DNA of 49,384 nt from Planctomycetaceae bacterium UBA4732 (lineage in GTDB: Bacteria > Planctomycetota > Planctomycetia > Gemmatales > Gemmataceae). The stretch covers positions 1 to 49,384 of the forward strand of contig DHJA01000196.1 in assembly GCA_002404095.1 (NCBI GenBank), written 5' to 3'. Below the pieces are notes generated by a model that worked only from the letters and a program-made list of their open reading frames with translations, was not told the DNA's origin and made no database searches. Below are positions 33,919 through 41,553 of the stretch, one piece after another; within the stretch, counting starts at the first letter, position 1; every line of letters begins with the position of its first letter. Made by a program: the position numbers and the translations under genes.

Positions 33919-35382
33919 ATGCGCGTCTTCAAGACCACCTACAAGGACCGTAAGGGCCACACCAAAGAGGCGGCCGCGTGGTACGTCGAGATTCGGGACC
34001 AGTTGGACACAGTGCGCCGACTGCCAGCGTTCCAGAGCAAGGCCGCGTCGGAAGAGATGGGCCGCAACCTGGAAAAGCTGATCGCCTACCACAAGGCCAG
34101 TGGCGGTCAGTGTGATCCGGCCCTGACCCGATTCTTGGCGGGGTTGCCTGCCCGGACGCGGGAGAAGCTGGTTGCCATCGGGCTATTGGCGCGGGATCGT
34201 ATCGCCACGGCCAAGCTACTGGCCGACCACCTAGCGGACTTCGCGGCGGCGTTGACGGCGAAGGGCAATAGCGATTTTCACGTCGAGGTTGTGACTGGCC
34301 GCGCCCGACGGCTGTTGGTTGAAGGCTGCGGCTTCCGATTCTATGGTGACATCTGCGCAAGCAAAGTGATGGAGCGGCTACACGCGCTACGAGCCGACGC
34401 TGACAAGAAACGCGGAATCAGCGCCCAGACCTCTAATTTCTACCTGCAAGCAGTCAAGCAGTTCTGCCGGTGGATGGTGAAGGACCGGCGGGCCGTCGAG
34501 AACCCGCTCGCCCATTTAGACGGCCTGAACGTGAAGACCGACCGGCGGCGCGACCGGCGGGCCTTCACCGTCGAGGAACTGCGCCGGCTGCTGGACACCG
34601 CCCGCAACGGCCCTGAGCGTCATGGCATCGACGGCGCCGCGCGGGAAGTGCTGTATTGGCTGGCCGTAGAGACGGGCTTGCGGTCGAACGAGCTGCGAAG
34701 CCTGACCCGCGCATCCTTCGACCTCGACGCCGACCCGCCAACCGTCATCGTCGAGGCCGCATACAGTAAGCACCGGCGCGAGGACACCCTATCCCTTCGC
34801 CCCGTCCTTGCCGCGGCCCTGGGCGCGTTCCTGGCCGCGAAGACGGCCGAGGCGCCGGCCTTCCGCGTTCCGACCGACCGCAAGAAGGCCGCGAGAATGT
34901 TCCGGGCCGACGTGGAAGCCGCCGGCATTCTCTACCGCGACGACGCGGGCAGGGTTGCAGACTTCCATAGCTTGCGGCACACTTTCATCACGAATCTTGC
35001 GAATGCTGGTGTTCACCCGAAGACGGCCCAAACTCTTGCTCGGCACAGCACAATCACGCTGACGATGGACAACTACTCTCACACGCTGCGCGAACAGGAA
35101 GCCGACGCCTTGGCCGTCTTGCCAGACCTATCCCCATCGGGCAGGGCAACGGCCCGCGCTACCGGCACGGACGGCCCCGCTGTCTTGGCGTCCTGCTTGG
35201 CGCTTTCAGGTGGATTGAGGGAGAATCTGGGAGGCGCTGGTAGACTGTTGGCGGCAGCGACGGTAGAATCCCAAAGCCTTGCGATTTCAGCGTTTTCCGC
35301 GAAAACCCCGGAAAAACAAGGCCCTGGGAGTGTTTGCACAACTGGTGTTGGCCCTGGTCTTCAAAACCAGTGGAGGGTTTGA
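33919..35382 (+). CDS. int: Tyrosine integrase, truncated at attR in the integrated state
   Basis: A site-specific tyrosine recombinase of 487 residues as it stands. The catalytic set is complete: Arg255 (TGLRSNELR), Lys284 (YSKHRR), His350 and Arg353 (HSLRHTF), His376 (LARHST) and Tyr386 (MDNYSH). The N-terminal core-binding domain spans about 85-200. ATG 33919 follows AAAGGAAGG. The last 19 codons lie in the 47-bp repeat and the tRNA-Sec gene, with the TGA at 35380-35382 inside the tRNA. At the left end the same frame continues for 67 codons (10763-10966), so the circular element would encode a 551-residue enzyme. Only the C-terminal tail is lost on integration, so the integrated product may still be active. 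Confidence 0.95.
   Translation: MRVFKTTYKDRKGHTKEAAAWYVEIRDQLDTVRRLPAFQSKAASEEMGRNLEKLIAYHKASGGQCDPALTRFLAGLPARTREKLVAIGLLARDRIATAKLLADHLADFAAALTAKGNSDFHVEVVTGRARRLLVEGCGFRFYGDICASKVMERLHALRADADKKRGISAQTSNFYLQAVKQFCRWMVKDRRAVENPLAHLDGLNVKTDRRRDRRAFTVEELRRLLDTARNGPERHGIDGAAREVLYWLAVETGLRSNELRSLTRASFDLDADPPTVIVEAAYSKHRREDTLSLRPVLAAALGAFLAAKTAEAPAFRVPTDRKKAARMFRADVEAAGILYRDDAGRVADFHSLRHTFITNLANAGVHPKTAQTLARHSTITLTMDNYSHTLREQEADALAVLPDLSPSGRATARATGTDGPAVLASCLALSGGLRENLGGAGRLLAAATVESQSLAISAFSAKTPEKQGPGSVCTTGVGPGLQNQWRV
35325..35371 (+). repeat. attR: 47-bp repeat within selC
   Basis: These bases are identical to 10717-10763. They span the base before the tRNA, the 8-bp acceptor 5' strand, D arm and anticodon stem-loop, and end one base past the anticodon stem. 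Crossover somewhere in this segment explains both junctions. Confidence 0.95.
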
Positions 35383-35420
35383 ACAAAGCTCTCAGTGGGT
35401 TCGATTCCCATACACTCCCG
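35326..35420 (+). tRNA. selC: tRNA-Sec (anticodon TCA)
   Basis: This 95-base tRNA has an 8-bp acceptor stem (GGGAGTGT/ACACTCCC) and a 5-bp T stem (GTGGG/CCCAT), the 8+5 arrangement of bacterial tRNA-Sec. The anticodon loop CTTCAAA gives TCA at 35361-35363, which reads UGA. A long variable arm with an 8-bp stem (GAGGGTTT/AAGCTCTC) follows. G73 is present and CCA is not encoded. The 5' half overlaps the integrase coding sequence and comes from the element; the 3' half is chromosomal. Its native upstream sequence is now 24.6 kb away. No selA, selB or selD was seen in the window. Confidence 0.95.
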
Positions 35421-35436
35421 CTTTTCAGGCCCTCAA

Positions 35437-37488
35437 TCATACCTTCCGCGCGGCCGGCTCTCGGTCCAACTTCGCCAGCACGCTTTGCAGGGCGGCGAGG
35501 TCCAATGGCTTGGTCAGGTGAGCGTCGAAGCCCGCCTCGGTCGAGCGAAGACGGTCCTCTTCCTGTCCCCAGCCCGTTTGGGCGATGAGCAACGCCTCCT
35601 TCCCTTCCGGCGTCTCGCGCATCTTGCGGGCGACTTCGTGACCGCTCATGCCCGGCAAGCCGATGTCCAGAAGCACTACGGCCGGCCGAAACTCCTTCGC
35701 CGTCTCCAGGGCGCTCGGCCCGTCATAAGCCGTGCGGACCTCGTTGCCTATGACCCGCAGCAACGTCCCAAGACTGTCCGCGGAGTCCTTGTTGTCATCC
35801 ACAACAAGGATACGACGGGCCGGAGATTTCGGGCTGCTGGTACTTTCATCCTGTGGCTTTCCATTGCGGTCCGCCGGCTGTTGGATCGGCGCTAAAGGCA
35901 AGGAAACGACAAACTCGCAGCCTTTACCCACTCCTTCGCTGAACGCTTCGACCGTGCCGTCGTGCATCCCGATCAACTGGCGCACCAGGGTTAGGCCGAT
36001 GCCGAGGCCGCCTTGCGAGCGTTCCAAATTACGATCCACTTGCGTGAATATCTCGAAGATTTTCGGCAGCATGTCAGCGGGAATGCCCATGCCGTCGTCG
36101 CGGACGCGGATCAGCGCGCGGTCGTCCCGCCGCTCGACGGTCAGCCATAAGTGACCGCCTTCCGGCGTATACTTGGCCGAGTTGTTCAGCAGGTTCGAGA
36201 CGACCTGCGCCAGCCGGATAAGGTCGCCCATAACCCACAGGGGGTCCGCCGGCAAGTGGACGACGAGTTGGTGCCGCGCCGCCTCAATGAGCGGCCGACT
36301 CGTTTCCAGCGCGGCCTCGATCACCGCGGCCACGGTTAACTGTTCATTGCGGAGTTCGATCTTGCCGCGACCAATCCGGCTCAGGTCGAGCAGGTCGTCC
36401 ACCAACCGGATCATCTGCCCTAATTGGCGCTCCATCATTTCCCGGATAGGGGCCAACGACTTGCCGTCGTCGCCCGCCAAGCGCATGACTTGCAGGCCGT
36501 TGCGGATCGGCGCTAGAGGGTTGCGCAGCTCGTGGGCCAGGGTCGCAAGAAACTCGTCCTTACGCCGGTCGGCTTCCTTGAGGGATTCTTCCGCCTGCTT
36601 CACGTCGTCGATGTCGGTGTTCGAGCCGATCCACAGGAGTATCCGGCCATCGGCGTCGCGCATGGCCCGCGCCCGGCTCAGGTGCCAGCGATAGGCGCCG
36701 TCCTTATTGCGAAAACGATGCTCGAATTGAAACGGTTCGCCAGCGTCAATGGAGTGTTGCCAGCTGCTGACGTTTTCGTCCACGTCGTCAGGGTGGATAA
36801 ACTGCGTCCAGCCCCAATCCTTGATTTGCTCAAAGGAAAGGCCGGTGAACTCCGTCCACTGCTTGTTGAAATAGTCCACGGCGCCGTCGGGCGTGGCTGT
36901 GAATATCTTTTGCGGCATGGACTCGGCCAGAAAGCGGAAACGCTCCCCGCTTTCGCGCAACTGGGTTTCGGCCATTTCCGACTGTCTGCGTTCGGTCACG
37001 TCCCGGAACACTAGCACGACGCCGATGACGCGCCCGCTCTCATCTCGGATCGGGGCTGCGCTGTCGTCGATGTAATTCTCTGAGCCATTCTTGGCAATCA
37101 GAATGGTGTGATTGGCCAGCCCAACAACCGCGCTTTCCCGAAGCGCGCGCGCGGCGGGATTCTCGACCGTCTCCCGCGTCTTTTCGTTGACGATCCTGAA
37201 CACTTCCGCCAAGGGCGCTCCCCGCGCTTCCTCCTGCGTCCAGCCGGTCAAGGATTGGGCGACGGCGTTCAGGAACGTCACTTTGCCATCGGTGTTCGTG
37301 GCGATAACGGCGTCGCCGATGCTCGCCAGGGTGATGCGGAACCACTCGTGATCCTGGCGAAGGGTCGCCGCATCAGTCTGACCGGACGATGAGCCGAAGC
37401 TCAAGCGCCAGACTAGCAATCCACCAAGCGCGAACCCCACGAAACCAGCGACCAGGGTGAGTAATGCGCTATCGAAAGTCCACGTCAT
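35437..37488 (-). CDS. Hybrid sensor histidine kinase with PAS domains and C-terminal receiver
   Basis: About 683 residues. An N-terminal membrane helix ('LLTLVAGFVGFALGGLLVW') is followed by two PAS/PAC sensor domains (with 'GDAVIATNTDGKVTFLNAVA' and 'YFNKQWTEFTGLSFEQIKDW'). The HisKA box is 'LAHELRNPLAPI', and the HATPase_c has 'LLNNSAKYTPEGG' and 'DDGMGIP'. The C-terminal receiver domain starts 'RRILVVDDNKDSAD', with the phospho-acceptor Asp in 'VVLLDIGLPGMSG' and Lys in 'LTKPLD'. It autophosphorylates on His and passes phosphate to its own receiver; the signal and output partner are not evident. The ATG 37488 is chosen over one at 37521 on the basis of the membrane helix. It is convergent with selC. 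Confidence 0.93.
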   Translation of the reverse strand: MTWTFDSALLTLVAGFVGFALGGLLVWRLSFGSSSGQTDAATLRQDHEWFRITLASIGDAVIATNTDGKVTFLNAVAQSLTGWTQEEARGAPLAEVFRIVNEKTRETVENPAARALRESAVVGLANHTILIAKNGSENYIDDSAAPIRDESGRVIGVVLVFRDVTERRQSEMAETQLRESGERFRFLAESMPQKIFTATPDGAVDYFNKQWTEFTGLSFEQIKDWGWTQFIHPDDVDENVSSWQHSIDAGEPFQFEHRFRNKDGAYRWHLSRARAMRDADGRILLWIGSNTDIDDVKQAEESLKEADRRKDEFLATLAHELRNPLAPIRNGLQVMRLAGDDGKSLAPIREMMERQLGQMIRLVDDLLDLSRIGRGKIELRNEQLTVAAVIEAALETSRPLIEAARHQLVVHLPADPLWVMGDLIRLAQVVSNLLNNSAKYTPEGGHLWLTVERRDDRALIRVRDDGMGIPADMLPKIFEIFTQVDRNLERSQGGLGIGLTLVRQLIGMHDGTVEAFSEGVGKGCEFVVSLPLAPIQQPADRNGKPQDESTSSPKSPARRILVVDDNKDSADSLGTLLRVIGNEVRTAYDGPSALETAKEFRPAVVLLDIGLPGMSGHEVARKMRETPEGKEALLIAQTGWGQEEDRLRSTEAGFDAHLTKPLDLAALQSVLAKLDREPAARKV

Positions 37489-37645
37489 CGGCGGATCGCC
37501 CTTGTTTACGGCTGGAAGCACCCTGGATATTCTATGAGAAGCGCAAACTCACAGGCGAGCCGAATCAACTGCTTGACCGTCTTCCGTCGCGGTTTCTATA
37601 ATCCCCTTTGGCGCCCATGCCGCGTCCGTTGAAAGAGAGGCTGTT

Positions 37646-38044
37646 GTGCCGATCCATATGGAGTTGAAACGCATCATCATCAGCGAGATCCACGAGCAGC
37701 AAGTGATTTTGCTCAAAGAGGTAGACGGAGATCGCAATTTCTCCATTATGATTGGCATCTTCGAGGCTACTAGCATCGACCGCCGCGTCAAGCACTTGCC
37801 CTCGCCGCGGCCGCTCACGCATGACCTTGTCACCGGAACCATCGACGCCCTGGGCGGCGAACTGCGCGACATCTTCATCAGCGAACTGCGCGACCACACC
37901 TATTACGCCAAGCTCCGCATTCGCCAGAACGGCGAGATGGTCGAGGTCGATTGCCGGCCGAGCGACGCCATCGCCTTGGCCGTCACCGCCAGCGTACCCA
38001 TTTACGTTTCCGAGGATGTGATTGAGGAAGTGACGGGCGAATGA
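37646..38044 (+). CDS. Bifunctional nuclease family protein (DUF151)
   Basis: A 132-residue protein with the BFN/DUF151 pattern: 'IGIFEATSIDRRV', 'RPLTHDLVTGTIDALGGEL' and 'DCRPSDAIALAVTASVPIYV'. Members include nucleases acting on DNA and RNA, though most bacterial ones are uncharacterised. The GTG at 37646 is chosen because GAGAGG lies six bases upstream; an in-frame ATG follows four codons later. It is divergent from the sensor kinase and ends in a rho-independent terminator, so it is probably monocistronic. Confidence 0.9.
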   Translation: MPIHMELKRIIISEIHEQQVILLKEVDGDRNFSIMIGIFEATSIDRRVKHLPSPRPLTHDLVTGTIDALGGELRDIFISELRDHTYYAKLRIRQNGEMVEVDCRPSDAIALAVTASVPIYVSEDVIEEVTGE

Positions 38045-38052
38045 ACCTCGGA

Positions 38053-38090
38053 CCCCGGGTTCATGAGTACATTCACCCGGGGCTTTATTT
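38053..38090 (+). terminator. Rho-independent terminator after the DUF151 gene
   Basis: CCCCGGGT (38053-38060) pairs with ACCCGGGG (38075-38082) over eight bases with a 14-base loop. It is followed by CTTTATTT. It begins nine bases after the stop codon. Confidence 0.75.
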
Positions 38091-38208
38091 CAGTCGCCCT
38101 CAGCCAGGCTCCAAGACCGGAGAGCATCCAGCGGCCTGAGTCCGGAGGGCGATCCAGATAAAGCTCTGGGCGAACGTACTCGTGAGTCCGGGGATACCTG
38201 GAACCATC

Positions 38209-39054
38209 ATGCAACTCGCTTTCAGCACCAATGCGTACCTGAATTTCTCCTTTGACGACGCCGTAACGCGCGTGGCCGGCATCGGCTACCAGGGCGTGGA
38301 GGTGATGGCCGACGTGCCGCATGCCTGGCCGGCCTTCATGTTGCCGGAGCAGAAGCAGGGTTTGCGCGATGCGCTCCACAAAAACCACCTGGCGATCTCT
38401 AACGTCAACGCCTTTATGATGCACGCGGTCAACGACGCACGCCAACACTATTGGCATCCGTCGTGGATCGAACCCGACCGCCATTATCGCCAGATCCGCA
38501 TCGATCACACGACGCGCGCCTTGACCCTGGCCCGAGAACTAGGAGCGCCTTGCATCACCACGGAGCCAGGCGGCCCCGTCGAGCCGGGCGCTTCGTGGTC
38601 GGCGGCGCTAAAGCTATTTGTCGAGGGGATCAAGCCCGTCGCCGATCACGCCCAAAAGGAAGGCGTTCTGTTGCTCGTCGAACCGGAGCCGGGTCTGTTG
38701 ATCGAGACGGCCGACCAGTTCCTGGAATTCATGCAGCACATCGACTCACCGGCCGTCGGCATGAACTTCGACGTGGGACATTCTTATTGCGTCGGCGACG
38801 ACCCGGCGACGACCATTCCGCGCGTGGCGAAATATATCCGCCATTTCCATCTCGAAGACATCGCCGCGACGCGCGTCCATCAACACCTCATCCCCGGCGA
38901 CGGCGCCATCGACTTCCTCGCCGTGATGCGGGCGATCAAGAGCATCGGGTACGACGGCTGGCTGACGATTGAGCTATATCCCTACGTCGAAAACCCCGAC
39001 GAGGCCGCCACGCGCGGATTGAAGCGCATCAAGGAAGCGTTGGCCTCCGCATGA
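38209..39054 (+). CDS. Sugar phosphate isomerase/epimerase-like TIM-barrel protein
   Basis: A 281-residue protein of the xylose-isomerase-like (AP endonuclease family 2) TIM-barrel fold. Metal-site features include 'LLVEPEPGLLIE' (Glu after strand), 'VGMNFDVGHSYCVGDDP' (Asp and His), 'IRHFHLEDIA' (His) and 'DGWLTIELYPY' (Glu). The ATG 38209 fits the first barrel strand 'MQLAFSTNAYL'; the upstream in-frame start at 38182 adds a non-conserved leader. It overlaps the prenyltransferase gene by four bases. A TIM-barrel protein together with a UbiA protein recalls the Ebo (EboC/EboE) clusters, but the other ebo genes are not here, so the substrate is unknown. Confidence 0.85.
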   Translation: MQLAFSTNAYLNFSFDDAVTRVAGIGYQGVEVMADVPHAWPAFMLPEQKQGLRDALHKNHLAISNVNAFMMHAVNDARQHYWHPSWIEPDRHYRQIRIDHTTRALTLARELGAPCITTEPGGPVEPGASWSAALKLFVEGIKPVADHAQKEGVLLLVEPEPGLLIETADQFLEFMQHIDSPAVGMNFDVGHSYCVGDDPATTIPRVAKYIRHFHLEDIAATRVHQHLIPGDGAIDFLAVMRAIKSIGYDGWLTIELYPYVENPDEAATRGLKRIKEALASA

Positions 39055-39989
39055 ACCGAATGCAAGCCTACGCCCAGCTAGTTCGACTGCCTAATCTACC
39101 TAGCGCGCTGGCGGACATTTTCCTTGGCGTGTTAGTGACCGGATCGCTGACCCTGCCGGGGCGTTGGCCGGCTTACCTTTTGTTGATGCTGGCTTCGGTT
39201 TGTCTCTATTGCGGCGGCATGGCCTGGAATGATTTCTTCGACCTGGAGCAGGATCGCCGCGAACGGCCGGATCGGCCCATTCCGTCCGGTCGCATCACGC
39301 CATTTCATGCGGCCGTCTGCGCCGCGGCGTTGGTGACCGCCGGCGTGATCCTCGCATTTCTGGCGGGCGTGGCCCAGGCCGCGCGTGGTGAGGGCAGTCC
39401 TGTTGCGCCGACGGTATTGGCACTCTTGCTTACGGGAACGATCTTCCTCTACGATGCGTGGCTGAAGCATACCTTTGTAGGTCCGTTAGGCATGGGGATG
39501 TGTCGTTTCCTGAACGTGCTGCTGGGTATCACGCCGGTCGCGGGTTTGTTGTGGTCGCGCGGTTTGTATCTGGCGATTGTTGTGGGCCTGTATATCGTCG
39601 GCGTCACCTGGCTGGCCCGGACGGAAGCGAGGGCGAGCAGTCGAAGGGCGTTGATCGGTGCGGCCTCCGTAATGCTGGGGAGCCTACTCATGGCGCTGCC
39701 GTTGCCGATACTACCGCTGCCGTTAGTCCCGCCGGCCGAGGCCAGCTCGCTGTTGTTCCCCTATTTGCTCGTCGGCTTGGGGTTTTTCGTTGGCTTTCCC
39801 GTTGTCGCCGCGATTCGCGCTCCCACGCCCGGCCGCGTTCAGTCGTCGGTCAAACGCTCTCTGATGGGGCTAATTCTGTTGGATATGGTGTTGGCGACGG
39901 CGCTGGCGGGGACCGTAGGATTGGTCCTGGCCGTGTTGATGGCGCCTTCGGTCTACCTCAACCGGAGGAAATGGCTATACGCGACTTGA
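39051..39989 (+). CDS. UbiA-family prenyltransferase (EboC-like)
   Basis: A 312-residue integral membrane protein with about eight hydrophobic helices. The first Asp-rich motif is 'NDFFDLEQDRRERPDRPIPS' at about 60-79, the hallmark of UbiA enzymes that transfer a prenyl group from a diphosphate donor to an acceptor. The second Asp-rich segment is less clear. It is translationally coupled to the TIM-barrel gene (ATGA overlap). The acceptor (quinone, heme or a cyclitol-like compound) cannot be told from sequence. Confidence 0.88.
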   Translation: MNRMQAYAQLVRLPNLPSALADIFLGVLVTGSLTLPGRWPAYLLLMLASVCLYCGGMAWNDFFDLEQDRRERPDRPIPSGRITPFHAAVCAAALVTAGVILAFLAGVAQAARGEGSPVAPTVLALLLTGTIFLYDAWLKHTFVGPLGMGMCRFLNVLLGITPVAGLLWSRGLYLAIVVGLYIVGVTWLARTEARASSRRALIGAASVMLGSLLMALPLPILPLPLVPPAEASSLLFPYLLVGLGFFVGFPVVAAIRAPTPGRVQSSVKRSLMGLILLDMVLATALAGTVGLVLAVLMAPSVYLNRRKWLYAT

Positions 39990-39995
39990 GGGAGG

Positions 39996-40688
39996 TCACT
40001 CCTCCGGCTGCGGCCGTCTTTTACCGCTCTTATCGCTCGGCTTCCGCGGGCCGGCTCGCTTCTTGGGCTTGAGCGACTCTTGCCCCTCGTCCAGGTGAGA
40101 GAGCATGTCGCGCAGATCGCCGTCTTCGGGCGGCGTCCAGGTCAATTCCTCCAAACCGGCGCGAGGGACATCCTTGCCTTCGACGGCCTCCTCTACGTCG
40201 TACTCCTCTTCGACAGCCTCTTCCACGGCCAAAACTTCCTCGACCTCGGCCGGCCGGCGCGAAGGTTTCGTCTGGCGTTTTTCCTGCGTCACTTCGTCCT
40301 CCGCCTCCACAACGTCGATTACGTCCTCGTCTTCGACGATCTCTTCAACGATCTCGAATTCCATTTCGTCCAACCGCTTCAGCGCTTTGGGAGTCAACTC
40401 GTACTCCACCATAAACGTCACCGGGCCGACGCTCAGATGATCGCCAGGGCGCACTGCGGCCACGCTGGTGAGAAGGCTATCGTTGAGAAAAGTGCCGTTC
40501 ACGCTTTCGAGATCCTCGACCATGACCAGACCGTCTTGCATTTTAAGCTGGCAGTGTTTGCGGCTCACCTGCGAGGAGGGAATACGAATCTCATTGCCGT
40601 GGGCGCGGCCGACGCGGGTGATAGGCGTGACGACCTCGACCACCCGGATGCGTTTGCCATTCTTTTTGACGACCAGACGGAACAGCAT
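39996..40688 (-). CDS. FHA-domain protein with acidic middle region
   Basis: A 230-residue protein. The N-terminal FHA domain binds phosphothreonine peptides: 'RVGRAHGNEIRIPSSQVSRK' (about 25-44) then 'VEDLESVNGTFLNDSLL', the canonical GR..., SR.H and NGT motifs. The middle (about 115-180) is a strongly acidic Glu/Val/Asp stretch and the end is Lys/Pro-rich, both likely disordered. ATG 40688 is chosen because it starts the FHA strand; the frame is open further upstream without support. It sits near the Ser/Thr kinase gene, a possible partner. Confidence 0.9.
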   Translation of the reverse strand: MLFRLVVKKNGKRIRVVEVVTPITRVGRAHGNEIRIPSSQVSRKHCQLKMQDGLVMVEDLESVNGTFLNDSLLTSVAAVRPGDHLSVGPVTFMVEYELTPKALKRLDEMEFEIVEEIVEDEDVIDVVEAEDEVTQEKRQTKPSRRPAEVEEVLAVEEAVEEEYDVEEAVEGKDVPRAGLEELTWTPPEDGDLRDMLSHLDEGQESLKPKKRAGPRKPSDKSGKRRPQPEE

Positions 40689-40778
40689 GGCGCGCCTGTC
40701 GGGAAGGAGTGGCGGGAAGCGGCCTCCGCGTGGTGCAGGATAGCAGAATCGGGCCCCGTAGCAAAGCGGGGCCAGACT

Positions 40779-40842
40779 TACAAGCCCCGAGCGCAAGCGC
40801 GGGGTTGAGGCAAAACCCCCTCGCTTGCGCTCGAGGCTTGTA
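40779..40842. repeat. Intergenic inverted repeat (21-bp arms)
   Basis: Arms 40779-40799 and 40822-40842 are complementary over 21 bases with one mismatch, around a 22-base loop. It lies between the divergent FHA and ECF sigma genes. It is a second REP-like palindrome, of a different sequence from that at 6311-6389. Confidence 0.75.
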
Positions 40843-40920
40843 ATCCGCTAGAATACTTTCGGGAGCGGCGTCGGCGTCGTTCCACGGCCGATTCATTCCG
40901 TCCGACGACGGGAGGGCGAC

Positions 40921-41553
40921 ATGTGGCCCGAGGCGCCGCGTACCGAGGAAATGCTCAATCAAGTCCGGCGAGGGGAGTCCGAAGCCGTCGAGCGCTTGCT
41001 CGGAGCTTACCGTGAACCGCTTCGGCGCATGATCGGCCTGCGTCTCGACCCGGCTCTCGCCGCACGCCTTGATGCGAGTGACGTGGTGCAGGATGTATTA
41101 GTGGAAGTCCACCGCCGCCTTAGCGATTACCTACGCAATCCGGCTATGCCTTTCCAACTGTGGCTGAGGCACATCGCCAAAGACCATCTCATTGACGCTC
41201 ACCGCCGGCACCGCGTTGCCCTACGTCGCAGTCTGGACCGGGAACAACCCTTGGCGCCTGCACGACTCGGTGACGAGTCGTCGTTTGAATTGGCAGGCCA
41301 GCTGCTCGATAACGAATTGACGCCCGCCTCCGAGGCGGTGCGCCGCGAATTGCAGCGTCGTCTCGAAACGGCCATCGCCGCGCTGCCCGACGCGGATCGT
41401 GAAGTGATCTTGCTCCGGCACGGTGAGCAGCTTTCCAATCAGGAAACGGCCGCGGCGCTCGGCACAACGGAAGCCGCCGCGTCAATGCGCTACCTTCGGT
41501 CGGTGCGCAAACTCCGTTCCGCATTGCTGCCCGGAGGAGGGCCGGCCGAATGA
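40921..41553 (+). CDS. ECF-type RNA polymerase sigma factor
   Basis: A 210-residue extracytoplasmic-function sigma factor of the planctomycete type. Region 2 contains 'LDASDVVQDVLVEVHRRL' (about 50-68) and 'PFQLWLRHIAKDHLIDAHRR'; region 4 contains 'ALPDADREVILLRHGEQLSN' then 'AALGTTEAAASMRYLRSVRK', the promoter-binding helix-turn-helix. It overlaps the Ser/Thr kinase gene by four bases. Coupling of an ECF sigma to a membrane Ser/Thr kinase in place of an anti-sigma factor is a known planctomycete arrangement and suggests that phosphorylation controls it. Confidence 0.93.
   Translation: MWPEAPRTEEMLNQVRRGESEAVERLLGAYREPLRRMIGLRLDPALAARLDASDVVQDVLVEVHRRLSDYLRNPAMPFQLWLRHIAKDHLIDAHRRHRVALRRSLDREQPLAPARLGDESSFELAGQLLDNELTPASEAVRRELQRRLETAIAALPDADREVILLRHGEQLSNQETAAALGTTEAAASMRYLRSVRKLRSALLPGGGPAE

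Larger units (their letters stand above)
10717..35371. mobile_element. selC-integrated genomic island carrying BREX
   Basis: The island is bounded by perfect 47-bp direct repeats made of the 5' half of tRNA-Sec; the offset between copies is 24,608 bp. It carries a tyrosine integrase abutting attR, an AlpA-type protein, a TOPRIM primase, a replication ATPase with iterons, regulators, a small-terminase-like HTH gene, and a ten-gene BREX operon. The intact tRNA is at the right end and its 5' half is supplied by the element. In E. coli selC is a known island hotspot, including for the P4-like satellite phiR73. No conjugation genes or phage structural genes were recognised, so mobilisation probably depends on a helper. 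Confidence 0.92.

Noticed and set aside
35380..35382. Possible selenocysteine readthrough of the integrase TGA, which lies within the tRNA-Sec gene
   Set aside because: The TGA sits in the tRNA variable arm and exists by chance of overlap. The downstream frame is not integrase-like and no SECIS-type hairpin is needed to explain it.
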